64,000 nt of DNA, from NCBI RefSeq assembly GCF_002179965.1, contig NZ_NGUQ01000015.1, positions 434,001 through 498,000 of the forward strand. The letters are read 5' to 3'. Origin of the DNA: Pandoraea sp. PE-S2T-3. Lineage in GTDB: Bacteria > Pseudomonadota > Gammaproteobacteria > Burkholderiales > Burkholderiaceae. Position numbers and translations under genes: made by a program. The notes beneath the pieces were generated by a model. The model was not told the origin of the DNA. It saw only the letters and a program-made list of their open reading frames with translations, and searched no databases. Positions 7,540 to 16,168 of the stretch are shown here, one piece after another (the first letter of the stretch is position 1; each line of letters starts with the position of its first letter).

Positions 7540-9239
7540 CGGCCGCGAAGAAAACCGTGGATGCGGTGAATACCGGCCGAGGTATCCGTCAGACCATGTC
7601 CGATCTGCATACGTGGGCGGGCCTGCTGGTCGGCTGGCTGCTGTATGCCATGTTTCTCACGGGCACCGTGAGTTACTTCAAAGACGAAATTTCGCAGTGG
7701 ATGCGCCCGGAAGTGCCGCATCAGCAACAGGCCCCCGACGTTGCCGTCGTCGCACAGAACGTCGCCGACCGGCTCTCGACGCTTGCGGCCGACAGCCCGC
7801 AGTGGAGCGTGTATCTGCCCACGGAACGCAACCCGGTTGCCAATGTGTTCTGGCGCAACGCGCCCGCGCCTAAGGTCCCCGGTGCGACGGGGGCCACGAG
7901 CACGCGCCGCGCCTTCGATGAGGCGACGTTCGATCCCGCGACGGGACAAATACTCAAGGCGCGCGACACGCTGGGCGGTGAATTCTTCTATCGCTTCCAC
8001 TTCCAGTTCCACCCGCTGCCGGTGCTGTGGGGACGTTGGCTGGCAGGTTTCTGCGCGATGTTCATGCTGGTGGCGATCATCAGCGGCGTGATTACGCACA
8101 AGAAGATCTTTATCGATTTCTTCACCTTCCGATGGGGCAAAGGGCAACGCTCGTGGCTCGACGCGCATAACGCGCTGTCGGTCTTCGGCCTGCCCTTCCA
8201 TCTGATGATCACCTACACCGGGCTAGTCACGCTCATGGCGATGTACATGCCGTGGAGCGCGCAAGTCGCGATCAAGACGCCGATGGACCGGGCGCAGATG
8301 AGCGGGCAACTCAGTGCGTTCCCGCCGCCTGCGAAGGCCACGGGAGAGAAAGCCCCGCTGGCGCCGATCGACGCCATGGTGCGCGAAGCACAGGCCCGCT
8401 GGGGCGCGAACGACGTTGGCCGCGTCACCGTGACGCTGCCGGGCGATGCGGCTGCGCGCGTGGCGGTCACTCGCGGCGAAACATCGCGCGTGTCGATGAG
8501 CCCGCAGTACCTGCTGTTCAACGGCACGACGGGCAAGCTGATCGAGACACACGACTCGGTCGGCGCGGCGGCCGAAACACGCGGCGTCATGTACGCGCTG
8601 CATCTGGGCCGGTTCAGCGATATGCACCTGCGCTGGCTGTACTTCCTCGTGAGTCTGGGCGGCACGGCAATGGTCGGCACCGGCCTCGTCATGTGGACGG
8701 TCAAGCGCCGGACCCGGCTGCCCGACCCCACGCGTCCGCACTTCGGTTTTCACGTGGTCGAGCGCCTCAACATTGCCGCCATCGCGGGCCTGTCGATCGC
8801 GATGACGGCGTTCCTGTGGGGCAACCGGTTGCTGCCCGTGGGCACCACCGGGCGAAGTGCTACCGAAGTCGATCTGTTCTATTGGGTCTGGGCTGCGACG
8901 CTGCTGTACGCGCTTGTGCGTCCGGCAAAACGGGCGTGGGTCGAGTTGCTCTGGATTGCCACCGCCGTGCTCGCCTTGCTGCCGATTGCGAATGCCGTGA
9001 CGACTTCGCGCGGCTTGTGGCACAGCCTCGCCGCAGGCGACTGGGCGTTTGCCGGTGTCGATCTGATGTTGTGGGTTTTTGCCGCGTTGCATGCGTGGCT
9101 TGCCGTACGCACTGCACGCCATCGGCCGAAGACGAAACCTGCACGAAGCAAGCCAGCCGCCCCCGTCGCATCGCCGACGTCGGCGACATCGCCATCGGAT
9201 GTGCCGGTCAACGCCACGTTGAATGAGGAGCGCGCGTGA
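7536..9239 (+). CDS. PepSY-associated transmembrane protein (putative ferric-siderophore reductase)
   Basis: This is a 567-residue inner-membrane protein. It has an N-terminal PepSY-TM pattern (SDLHTWAGLLVGWLLYAMFL, with a His in helix 1). There is a large periplasmic PepSY region, then helices at WLAGFCAMFMLVAIISGVIT, HNALSVFGLPFHLMITYTGL, YFLVSLGGTAMVGTGLVMW and further C-terminal helices. Conserved His residues (HTWAG, FHFQFHPLP, HNALSVF, LHLGRFSDMHLRW) resemble haem- or metal-liganding positions in this family, some members of which reduce ferric siderophores. It overlaps the upstream gene by 4 bases and the downstream one by 1 (TGATG). Reductase activity is inferred from family and context. 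Confidence 0.82.
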   Translation: MTAAKKTVDAVNTGRGIRQTMSDLHTWAGLLVGWLLYAMFLTGTVSYFKDEISQWMRPEVPHQQQAPDVAVVAQNVADRLSTLAADSPQWSVYLPTERNPVANVFWRNAPAPKVPGATGATSTRRAFDEATFDPATGQILKARDTLGGEFFYRFHFQFHPLPVLWGRWLAGFCAMFMLVAIISGVITHKKIFIDFFTFRWGKGQRSWLDAHNALSVFGLPFHLMITYTGLVTLMAMYMPWSAQVAIKTPMDRAQMSGQLSAFPPPAKATGEKAPLAPIDAMVREAQARWGANDVGRVTVTLPGDAAARVAVTRGETSRVSMSPQYLLFNGTTGKLIETHDSVGAAAETRGVMYALHLGRFSDMHLRWLYFLVSLGGTAMVGTGLVMWTVKRRTRLPDPTRPHFGFHVVERLNIAAIAGLSIAMTAFLWGNRLLPVGTTGRSATEVDLFYWVWAATLLYALVRPAKRAWVELLWIATAVLALLPIANAVTTSRGLWHSLAAGDWAFAGVDLMLWVFAALHAWLAVRTARHRPKTKPARSKPAAPVASPTSATSPSDVPVNATLNEERA

Positions 9240-9511
9240 TGCATCTCACCACCTTCCTCATTTGTCTGGCGGGCTTTGCCGCCTTGGCGCTGGCGACAGA
9301 GCGCCAGCAGCAGACGTTCTTCAACGCCACACTCTCGCGCTCGCGGACGCGCCGGTTACGGATTGCGGGATGGGGAGCGTTGATCGTGGCGCTGGCCGTG
9401 ATCGTGACGCGTCAGGGCTGGGGGATGGGATTGGTGAACTACAGCGGCCAGACCAGCGCAGCGGCCGGTCTGGTGTATCTCGCCCTCATCGTGGGCGAGC
9501 GCCGCCGGTAG
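9239..9511 (+). CDS. DUF3325 small membrane protein
   Basis: This is a 90-residue protein with three hydrophobic segments (LTTFLICLAGFAALALA, LRIAGWGALIVALAVIV and AAAGLVYLALIVG). Between the first two is the basic/aromatic stretch ERQQQTFFNATLSRSRTRRL. It matches DUF3325, which regularly closes the DUF3649-PepSY iron-uptake module. The start ATG overlaps the PepSY stop (TGATG); a GTG one codon earlier is equally possible. Its function is unknown. Confidence 0.75.
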   Translation: MHLTTFLICLAGFAALALATERQQQTFFNATLSRSRTRRLRIAGWGALIVALAVIVTRQGWGMGLVNYSGQTSAAAGLVYLALIVGERRR

Positions 9512-9512
9512 C

Positions 9513-10175
9513 TTATTCGTTCTCTTCGAAGTAGTGCCCGAACTTGACCTGCTTGGTGCGGATGTAGCGTTGGTTCTCTTCGCGCACCGGCACGTCCAGC
9601 GCCACGCGTTCGCACACGGGGATGCCGTGCTTGACGAGCGTGTCGAATTTCTTCGGATTGTTGCTCATCAAACGCACCGAACTCACGCCCAGAATGCGCA
9701 GGATAGCGGCGGCCGAGTCGTACTCGCGGGCATCGTCGGGCAGGCCGAGATCGAGGTTGGCCTCAACCGTGTCGCGCCCCTGCTCTTGCAGCAGATACGC
9801 CCGAATCTTGTTGCTCAGGCCGATACCACGGCCTTCATGGCCGCGCAGATACAGCATGACGCCCCGCCCTTCGGCCGCGATCTTGCGCATGGCCGCATCG
9901 AGCTGTTCGCCGCAATCGCAGCGGTACGAGCCGAAAACATCGCCCGTCAGGCATTCGGAGTGCAGACGTACCAGCGGTGCCGGCGTATCGTCCGTGATTT
10001 CGCCCGCGACATCGCCCATCACTAGCGCGAGGTGTTCGTTATCGCTGTCTTTGACGCGAAACGCATGCGAGGCGAAAGTACCGTAGCGGGTAGGCAGGGT
10101 CGCCGTGGCGACGAGCGTGACGCATTCACCGGCGTCGTGGGCCGGTGCGGGGGAGGCAGAACCAGGGGACTTCAT
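9513..10175 (-). CDS. ribA: GTP cyclohydrolase II
   Basis: This 220-residue enzyme opens GTP to 2,5-diamino-6-ribosylamino-4(3H)-pyrimidinone 5'-phosphate, the first committed step of riboflavin synthesis. It carries the zinc cysteines in [18 protein letters not shown], the catalytic [12 protein letters not shown] loop, and the C-terminal NPKKFDTL signature. The ATG at 10175 is chosen because homology begins at [13 protein letters not shown]; the ribosome site is weak. It converges on the iron operon (1 base from the DUF3325 stop) and lies downstream of a TonB receptor on the same strand. A stand-alone RibA without a RibB domain in an iron locus may feed flavin for ferric reduction; that is inference. 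Confidence 0.95.
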   Translation of the reverse strand: MKSPGSASPAPAHDAGECVTLVATATLPTRYGTFASHAFRVKDSDNEHLALVMGDVAGEITDDTPAPLVRLHSECLTGDVFGSYRCDCGEQLDAAMRKIAAEGRGVMLYLRGHEGRGIGLSNKIRAYLLQEQGRDTVEANLDLGLPDDAREYDSAAAILRILGVSSVRLMSNNPKKFDTLVKHGIPVCERVALDVPVREENQRYIRTKQVKFGHYFEENE

Positions 10176-10300
10176 GGTGTCGTTCAAACGGGCAGAAATC
10201 GGAGAAACGCCGACAGGAAAATCAGGCGTGTCGCAGGAGTGTACCGCCATTTGAAAATTTCGGCCGACGGCGGCTTCGCAGTACCGAAGCACTGCGGCCG

Positions 10301-10326
10301 CCCCCGTGCAGCCCATGCCACGGGGG
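10301..10326 (-). terminator. Hairpin after the second TonB receptor gene
   Basis: A perfect 8-bp inverted repeat (CCCCCGTG/CACGGGGG, 10-base loop) lies 29 bases past the stop of the receptor gene, with another hairpin at 10273-10290 (GCTTCG/CGAAGC). Neither has a T-run on the minus strand, so terminator function is only likely, and ribA could be reached by read-through. Confidence 0.35.
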
Positions 10327-10354
10327 AAGGCAGCGTCGCCGGGTCAGCTACCGC

Positions 10355-12541
10355 TTAATAGTCGGCCCGCAGCGTGAGCATGAAGTTGCGGCGCTGGCCG
10401 TACTCGCCGTAGAACGTCGACGGCACCCGCGCGTAATACTCGCGATCGAACAGATTGTTCACGTTGAACTGCGCTTCCAGACGGCGGTTAAAGCGATAGG
10501 CCACCATCGCGTCCCACACCGCATAGCCGCCCTGCACGGCGCCCACCGTACGATACGTCGCGCTTTGCACCCGCATGCCACCGCCCAGACGCAGCCCGTT
10601 CAACATGCCGTCCGAGAAGCGATACGTCGTGTACAGCTTGAACAGGTGCTGCGGCTCCTCGCCGTCGAGCGACTGACCGGCCTGCTGCGGGTCGTTCTCG
10701 AAGCGCGAGTTCAGCAGCGTGTAACCGGCATAGACGTTCCAGTTGCGCGTAATCTGGCCATTCACTTCGGCCTCCCAGCCCTGACTGCGTGCCGAGCCTG
10801 CCGCCACCGACCCCGTCGGATGCAGCGGGTCGGCCACGGCGCGGTTGACGTCGGTCATGCGGAACGCCGCCACCGTCGCATTCAGACGGCCATCGAGAAA
10901 CGCCCCCTTCATCCCGATTTCGTACTGTTGCCCCTCACGCGGCGCCAACCCCTGACCATCGAACGTGGTCGCCGTTTGCGGCGCGAAGATCTTCGAGTAG
11001 TTGAAGTACGCGTTGATCTGCGGCGTAATCGCCAGCACGACGCCGCCATACGGAATGAACTTGTGATTCGCGCGCGACGTCGTGGTCCAAGGCGTTTCCG
11101 TCGGGATCAGGCTCTGGCTCTGTTGCTGGTACCACGCCTCGCGCCCACCCAGCACGACGGTGAGCGGGTCGAGCACGCGTATGCGTGCCTGTCCGTACAC
11201 ACCGAACTGCTGCATGCGCAGGTTGTTACCGTAATTGAACGGAATCGTCGGCTCGACGCTCGGCGGCGCAAACACGCTGAAGTTGCCCAGACTCTCGTAG
11301 CCCGACAGGCTGCGCTGCTGCGTCATCTGATAGTTCACCCCGGCCAGCCACTCATGCTTTCGCCCGAACGCCTCGACCGGCCCCGAGAGATGCGAGTCGA
11401 CGCCGAACAGGTTGTTCTCCATGCGCTGCGACTGCCCGGCGTAGTTGGCCGTCAAAGTCACCGGGTTGATGCCCGGCCCGAGATAGGCGTACTTGCTGTT
11501 GCTCGACAGATGCCGGTAGTTGACCGTCGTCGTGGAGACGACGCCGCCGTCGAAGCGGTGCTCAAGCTTGGCGTTGACCTCCTGCATCGCCGTCCAGCTG
11601 TAGTTCCAGTCCGGCGAGAAGTTGGAATTGACCGGCGCCTTCAAGAACTGACGGTTGGTCAGCAGCGACTGGCCGTAGTCGAACGCGTCGAGCGGGTTGA
11701 CCTGATACGAGCCCGAGAGCGAGAGCAGCGTGCGCGGCGTGAGATCGAATTCGAGCGCGCCGTACGCGAGAAACTTGCGCTCGCTCGCCCGCGTGATCGA
11801 CTTGTTGCCGGTGTCGCCCGTGAGCACGGCGCGGCCGCGAATCGTGCCGCTGTCGTTGAGCGGACCGGTCACGTCGATCATCTGACGGTAGTGCGCCCAC
11901 GAACCGAGGGACGTCTCGCTGCGCACGGCAAACGTGTCGCCCGGACGCTTGCGCACCAGATTGACGGTGCCGCCCGGCTCGCCCGTGCCATCGAGCAACC
12001 CGGCCGGGCCACGGAAGACTTCCACACGGTCGTACATCGACAGATCGAACTGCGGCTGGTACTGAATGCCGCTCAGAATCGACACCCCGTCGAATTCCAC
12101 ACCGACGTTATACCCCCGCGCATTGAAGTAGTACGTGCCGTCGCCATAGTTCACTGCCGTGATGCCGGTGGTGTATTGCAGGGCGTCCGACACCGAGGTC
12201 ATGGCCTGATCGTCCATGCGCGCGCGGGTGACGACCGACACCGAATTCGGAATGTCTTTGAGTGCCTGTTGCGTCTTGCCGATGGTGGTCGTCGACGTGC
12301 CGTACGAATCGGTCCCTTCGGTCTGCGCATCGCGCTGGGCGTTGACGGTCGCGGCGGGCAGCGCGGCGTCGGTGCCTGCGGGTGCCGTCGCGGTCTGCGC
12401 CTGCGCGGCTGCCGTGAACATCAGCATGGCGAGTGCCATGGGTGTGTAGCGAAATGCGCGGTGCGACTGCCCTGCCCTCGCACCGTCAGTCATACGGCCC
12501 CGAGCCGCGCGGTGAGGTTTCTGGTTCTGATTCGTTTGCAT
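10355..12541 (-). CDS. TonB-dependent siderophore receptor (no STN domain)
   Basis: This is a 728-residue outer-membrane receptor. A signal peptide with core MALAMLMFTAAAQAQ follows a long basic N-terminus. The TonB-box region is followed by the plug (IPNSVSVVTRARMDDQ, VEVFRGPAGLLDGTGEPGGT) and the siderophore-receptor barrel ending LTLRADY. It resembles the FhuE/hydroxamate receptor branch (DALQYTTGI, YNVGVEFDGVS), but ligand assignment is not possible. No STN domain is present, so signalling via FecR is not expected. The ATG at 12541 is preceded by AAGGGGAAG at about 13 bases; an alternative GTG at 12553 lacks proper spacing. It is divergent from an AraC regulator across a Fur-like site (12693-12705). 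Confidence 0.93.
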   Translation of the reverse strand: MQTNQNQKPHRAARGRMTDGARAGQSHRAFRYTPMALAMLMFTAAAQAQTATAPAGTDAALPAATVNAQRDAQTEGTDSYGTSTTTIGKTQQALKDIPNSVSVVTRARMDDQAMTSVSDALQYTTGITAVNYGDGTYYFNARGYNVGVEFDGVSILSGIQYQPQFDLSMYDRVEVFRGPAGLLDGTGEPGGTVNLVRKRPGDTFAVRSETSLGSWAHYRQMIDVTGPLNDSGTIRGRAVLTGDTGNKSITRASERKFLAYGALEFDLTPRTLLSLSGSYQVNPLDAFDYGQSLLTNRQFLKAPVNSNFSPDWNYSWTAMQEVNAKLEHRFDGGVVSTTTVNYRHLSSNSKYAYLGPGINPVTLTANYAGQSQRMENNLFGVDSHLSGPVEAFGRKHEWLAGVNYQMTQQRSLSGYESLGNFSVFAPPSVEPTIPFNYGNNLRMQQFGVYGQARIRVLDPLTVVLGGREAWYQQQSQSLIPTETPWTTTSRANHKFIPYGGVVLAITPQINAYFNYSKIFAPQTATTFDGQGLAPREGQQYEIGMKGAFLDGRLNATVAAFRMTDVNRAVADPLHPTGSVAAGSARSQGWEAEVNGQITRNWNVYAGYTLLNSRFENDPQQAGQSLDGEEPQHLFKLYTTYRFSDGMLNGLRLGGGMRVQSATYRTVGAVQGGYAVWDAMVAYRFNRRLEAQFNVNNLFDREYYARVPSTFYGEYGQRRNFMLTLRADY

Positions 12542-12692
12542 CGTTGACAACACTTCCCCTTGTTGCCGGCCTCGGCCGGCGATCGATGATTCGTGACCCT
12601 AGGGTCTGACGGGTATGACGGGTGTTTTGCAGTGGACGGCCGCGCCAGCCCCCGATGGGCTAAATCCCGCTACACTGGCGGGAAATATCGCA

Positions 12693-12705
12693 AATGAGAC
12701 TCATT
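12693..12705. promoter_or_regulatory. Fur-like box, first receptor/AraC intergenic region
   Basis: The perfect dyad AATGAG-A-CTCATT matches the Fur core AATGATAATCATT at 11 of 13 positions. It lies about 150 bases upstream of the receptor start. The flanking sequence is shared with the site at 21398-21410, supporting common iron control of both receptor modules. Confidence 0.7.
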
Positions 12706-12739
12706 ACTAAATTTGCGTGTGGTCCGGCGCAACACATTG

Positions 12740-12760
12740 ATGGCTATGGAGAATATCGGG
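12740..12760. promoter_or_regulatory. Conserved motif ATGGCTAT-GG-AGAAT, candidate AraC operator (copy 1)
   Basis: The sequence ATGGCTATGGAGAATATCGG recurs, with small changes, at 21444-21467 in the other receptor/AraC intergenic region. It is 34 bases from the Fur core here and 33 bases there. The spacing and the paralogous regulators suggest an operator for the AraC-family activators; this is inference. Confidence 0.5.
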
Positions 12761-12843
12761 TTAAGAAAAAGCAAGGACGACAATAAATATCGATTTTTTG
12801 ACATTCGACGTCCGATTGACGACACCCGAAATCAGTAACTCGT

Positions 12844-13629
12844 ATGAACGATTTTTTGCGCAAGCGATTCCCCGATTCGGTGCGTCCGCTGCCTCGCGAT
12901 GTCTATGCGCAGGTGACGACGTATCGCCATGGCGAGCGACTCATCTGGCACCGTCACCGGCACGGTCAACTCGTGTTCCCTGTGCGCGGCGTGGTGCGCG
13001 CGCTCACCCCGCTCGCCATCTGGACACTGCCGCCGACGCGCGCGCTGTGGCTCCCCTCGGACGTCGAGCACGAGCTGCATGCGGTCGGCGATACACAGAT
13101 GTGCAACGTCTACTTCGAGCCGAAGCACTTCCCGTGGGACTGGACACGCCCCAATGTCATCCCGGCGACACCGCTCATTCGCGAATTGGCCGCGACCGTG
13201 GGCCGCGAAGGCGACAGCTACGGTCCCACGAGCCGCGCGGCGCTATCGGTGCCGCCGCTCATGGGAGTGCTGCGCGAGACGGCTGCGACGCCCGAGCGTG
13301 GCGTGCCGGTGCCACGCGACGCACGGCTGCAAGCGATTTGCGAACACCTGATGAACGACCCCGGCAGCAAGCTGACGCTCGACTTCTGGGGAGAACAGTT
13401 CGGTGTGAGCGGGCGCACGCTGGCCCGTCATTTTCAGGCGGAGACGGACATGACGTTCGTCACGTGGCGTCAACATCTGCGCGTGGCGGAAGCCATTTCT
13501 CAACTGGCGCAAGGCGCGTCGGTGGCTGCCACAGCGGATGCCTTCGGCTACGCCAGCGCGAGTGCGTTCATCGTGATGTTCAAACAGATCACGGGGCGCA
13601 CCCCGCAGCGCTATCTGGCCGACGCGTGA
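12844..13629 (+). CDS. AraC-family regulator with cupin-type sensor domain
   Basis: This is a 261-residue regulator. The N-terminal AraC-type cupin has WHRHRHGQLVFPVRGVVRAL and LWLPSDVEHELHAVGD. The C-terminal double helix-turn-helix has LDFWGEQFGVSGRTLARHFQ and ASVAATADAFGYASASAFIV, with the family signature FKQITGRTPQRYL. It is a paralogue of the regulator at 21608-22399: same length, same HxH cupin motif and same C-terminal order. It is divergent from the TonB receptor at 10355-12541 and shares a 302-base control region. AraC regulators in such positions (PchR, AlcR types) often sense the cognate ferric siderophore; that role is inferred here. Confidence 0.9.
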   Translation: MNDFLRKRFPDSVRPLPRDVYAQVTTYRHGERLIWHRHRHGQLVFPVRGVVRALTPLAIWTLPPTRALWLPSDVEHELHAVGDTQMCNVYFEPKHFPWDWTRPNVIPATPLIRELAATVGREGDSYGPTSRAALSVPPLMGVLRETAATPERGVPVPRDARLQAICEHLMNDPGSKLTLDFWGEQFGVSGRTLARHFQAETDMTFVTWRQHLRVAEAISQLAQGASVAATADAFGYASASAFIVMFKQITGRTPQRYLADA

Positions 13630-13642
13630 ACACGTCGGCCAG
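13615..13642 (+). terminator. Stem-loop over the AraC gene stop codon
   Basis: A perfect 10-bp inverted repeat (CTGGCCGACG/CGTCGGCCAG, 8-base loop) spans the end of the AraC gene. It separates that gene from the convergent FhuC-like gene. No T-run follows, so it may instead be an mRNA-stabilising end. Confidence 0.5.
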
Positions 13643-13678
13643 CGGCCCAGGTAACGGCAAGGCGGGACACATCGGCCT

Positions 13679-14461
13679 TCAGCGCGCGTAGCTCACCGGC
13701 ATGCCGCCGTCGGGATTGGGCAGCACGCCCATCGGCACACCGTAGATGGTTTGCAGCGTAGCTGGCGACATCAGTTCCGTCGGCGTGCCGCGCGCAATTG
13801 GCTTGCCCTGCTTGAGCGCCAGCAGCGAATCGCAGAACCGCGCGGCCATGTTCACGTCGTGCAGCACGATCACCACGCCCAGGCCATGCGTATCGGCCAG
13901 TTCGCGCACGAGTTTGAGCACATCGAGTTGATGCGCCACGTCGAGCGCCGACGTCGGCTCATCGAGCAGCAGGCATTGCGCCTGCTGCGCCACGAGCATC
14001 GCGAGCCACACACGCTGGCGCTCGCCGCCCGAGAGCGACTCGACCAGCCGGTCGGCAAACACCGCCACGTCGGTCTGCGCCATCGCGTTCTGCACGGCCT
14101 CATGGTCCTTGGCATCGAAACGGCCGAGCGCGCCATGCCACGGATAGCGCCCCAGCGCGACCAGTTCGGCCACGGTCATCCCGGCAGCCGCCGGCGGCTG
14201 TTGCGGCAGATATGCCACCCGGCGCGCAAACTCGCGCGCGCCCCACGACGAGAGCGTCTTGCCTTCGAAATGAATCTCACCGCTGACCGGCGAGATTTGG
14301 CGGGCGAGCAACTTGATCAGGCTGGACTTGCCCGAGCCGTTGTGGCCGATCAAACCATGCACCTGCCCGCCCGCCAGTTGCAACGTGAGCGGCGCGAGCA
14401 GCGTGCGGCCTTCAACGGCGAAAGAGACCTCGCGCAGGTCGAACATCGGAGTATCAGTCAT
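13679..14461 (-). CDS. FhuC-like siderophore ABC importer ATPase
   Basis: This is a 260-residue cytoplasmic ATPase for ferric-siderophore import. It has Walker A GLIGHNGSGKSSL, Q-loop VAYLPQQPPAAAGMTVAELV, signature ESLSGGERQRVWLAMLVAQ, Walker B CLLLDEPTSALD and switch His VIVLHDVNMAARF, the FecE/FhuC subtype. Its start overlaps the stop of the exporter gene by 4 bases. It is the last gene of a five-gene minus-strand operon. It should pair with the fused permease at 16169-18259. Confidence 0.92.
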   Translation of the reverse strand: MTDTPMFDLREVSFAVEGRTLLAPLTLQLAGGQVHGLIGHNGSGKSSLIKLLARQISPVSGEIHFEGKTLSSWGAREFARRVAYLPQQPPAAAGMTVAELVALGRYPWHGALGRFDAKDHEAVQNAMAQTDVAVFADRLVESLSGGERQRVWLAMLVAQQAQCLLLDEPTSALDVAHQLDVLKLVRELADTHGLGVVIVLHDVNMAARFCDSLLALKQGKPIARGTPTELMSPATLQTIYGVPMGVLPNPDGGMPVSYAR

Positions 14462-16125
14462 GAGCGTTCAGGGGGTGCCGTGCCGGTGGCATCGGAGAAA
14501 TCGGTCGAATGAAGCGGCTGCGGCGCACGAAGCTGCCCGTAGTCGAGTTGAATCAGGCGATCGGCGAGATCGAAATAACGGTCGTCGTGCGTGATGACGA
14601 GCACCGTTTTGCCGCGCGCCTTGAGTGCAGGCAGCATCTGCCGGTAGAACACATCCTTGAAGAGCGGGTCTTGATCGGCAGCCCATTCGTCGAAGACATA
14701 GAACGGACGGTCTTCCAGATACGCGACCAGCAGCGCGAGCCGTTTGCGCTGTCCCTGTGAGAGGTCGAGCGTCGAGAAGCGGCCGTCTTCAATCGTCACC
14801 TTGTGATCGAGTTGCAGCGCCTTGAGCAGCGCGCCTGCTTGCGCATCGAGCCCGTCGGCTGGCAAGCCAAGCAGGTGTTCGAACAGGAAGAAATCGCTGA
14901 ACACCACCGAGAACCGCTGACGATAGCGGTCCCGCGCAGCTTCATCCACCGGCACGCCATCGACGGTAATTCGGCCTTGCTCGGGGGCATACAGCCCCAC
15001 GATCAGCTTGGCCAGCGTGGTCTTGCCGCTACCGTTGCCGCCGACCAGATACACGAGTTCGCCCGGCCGGAACGTCAGACTGATCGGGCCCAGCGTGAAC
15101 ATCTCGTTCTCCTGCTCACGAAAATAGCGATGCGTCACGCCTTCGAGCGCGATCTCGTGAAAGGCGGGCGCGTCGGGCACCGGTACCGCCGGGAGCAATT
15201 CACGCGGCAGTTCGCTTTCGACTTGTGCAATGCGCTCGAACGCGACGCGTGCCGTGCCCAATGCGGGCAGCGACGAAAGCACGCCCTCGATCGGCATGAT
15301 CATGTACAGAAACACCAGCGCGTAGCCCGACACCACGGCGGGCGGCAGGTCGACGTGACGCAACACCACGAACAGCGTCAGGCCGATGAACGCGAAGAGG
15401 ATGAAACTGCCCCAACTGGCCGCCGCCGCATACAGCACGTACCCGCGCGTGCGCTGCACACGCACCGCTTCGACATTCTCAGCCAGCCGCTCTTCGATGA
15501 ACGCCTCACGGCGCCCGCGATGCAGCTTCAGTTCCTTGGCACCGTCGAAGAGCGCGCGAAAGTCCTTCACCAGCGATTCTTCCCGCTTGCGCGAGCCACG
15601 CAGATGCAGCAGCGCCCGTGTGTTCGCCATGCGAAAGCCCGCCGCGCCAATGAAGATCGTGACCACGGCGAACACCAGAATCTGCCACGACAGATAGCCG
15701 AGATACGCGAGGCAGCCGACGATCACGGCCCCCTGCATCGCCAGCACCGGCAGGCTGACGAACAACACGACCACCGCGTCGAGATCCTGTGTCAGCACGG
15801 CGAGCGCACGAGCGATACCATGCCGCTCCAGACTCGCATACGGCGCTGCGCCAATGCGGCGCAGCACTTGCATACGCAGCGTCGCCTTGGCCCGCTGGCC
15901 AAGCGACATGAACAGCGTTTGCGACAGCGCGCGCGTCACCAGCACGAGCACGCCGAGGCCGAGAAATTGCAGGCCGAGCGTGCCCAGCTGTTCGTGCGAC
16001 GCGGTAAGCGCCTGATTGATGAGGGCGACGAGACCGGCGTTTCCGAAGCCGCTCACGAGACTGCCGATGAACGCGATGGACAGCGGCCATCGGGATGAAC
16101 GCACCAATTGCCAAAACAAGGACAT
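14458..16125 (-). CDS. Cyclic-peptide (PvdE/OrbE-type) ABC exporter, fused TMD-ATPase
   Basis: This is a 555-residue inner-membrane exporter. The N-terminal half has six helices (for example QFLGLGVLVLVTRALSQTLF and SWGSFILFAFIGLTLFVVL). The ATPase half has Walker A VYLVGGNGSGKTTL, signature LDLSQGQRKRLALLVAYL and Walker B FYVFDEWAADQDP, the pattern of the cyclic-peptide transporter family that exports siderophore precursors (PvdE) or lipopeptides. It is placed between the permease and ATPase genes of an importer. It overlaps the latter by 4 bases and lies 43 bases after the former. No NRPS gene is within the window, so its cargo is unknown; the peptide may be made elsewhere on the genome. 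Confidence 0.88.
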   Translation of the reverse strand: MSLFWQLVRSSRWPLSIAFIGSLVSGFGNAGLVALINQALTASHEQLGTLGLQFLGLGVLVLVTRALSQTLFMSLGQRAKATLRMQVLRRIGAAPYASLERHGIARALAVLTQDLDAVVVLFVSLPVLAMQGAVIVGCLAYLGYLSWQILVFAVVTIFIGAAGFRMANTRALLHLRGSRKREESLVKDFRALFDGAKELKLHRGRREAFIEERLAENVEAVRVQRTRGYVLYAAAASWGSFILFAFIGLTLFVVLRHVDLPPAVVSGYALVFLYMIMPIEGVLSSLPALGTARVAFERIAQVESELPRELLPAVPVPDAPAFHEIALEGVTHRYFREQENEMFTLGPISLTFRPGELVYLVGGNGSGKTTLAKLIVGLYAPEQGRITVDGVPVDEAARDRYRQRFSVVFSDFFLFEHLLGLPADGLDAQAGALLKALQLDHKVTIEDGRFSTLDLSQGQRKRLALLVAYLEDRPFYVFDEWAADQDPLFKDVFYRQMLPALKARGKTVLVITHDDRYFDLADRLIQLDYGQLRAPQPLHSTDFSDATGTAPPERS

Positions 16126-16168
16126 AGGAGGGGGACCTCTCTCTTTTCTTATGTGATTTTTGGGGACT

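Noticed and set aside
10145-12547. 800-codon open frame on the plus strand
   Set aside because: It is entirely antisense to the TonB receptor gene; its product is Arg/His/Val-rich with no domain, which is normal for the shadow frame of a GC-rich gene.
14803-16098. 431-codon open frame on the plus strand
   Set aside because: It is antisense to the ABC exporter; no family and no ribosome site.
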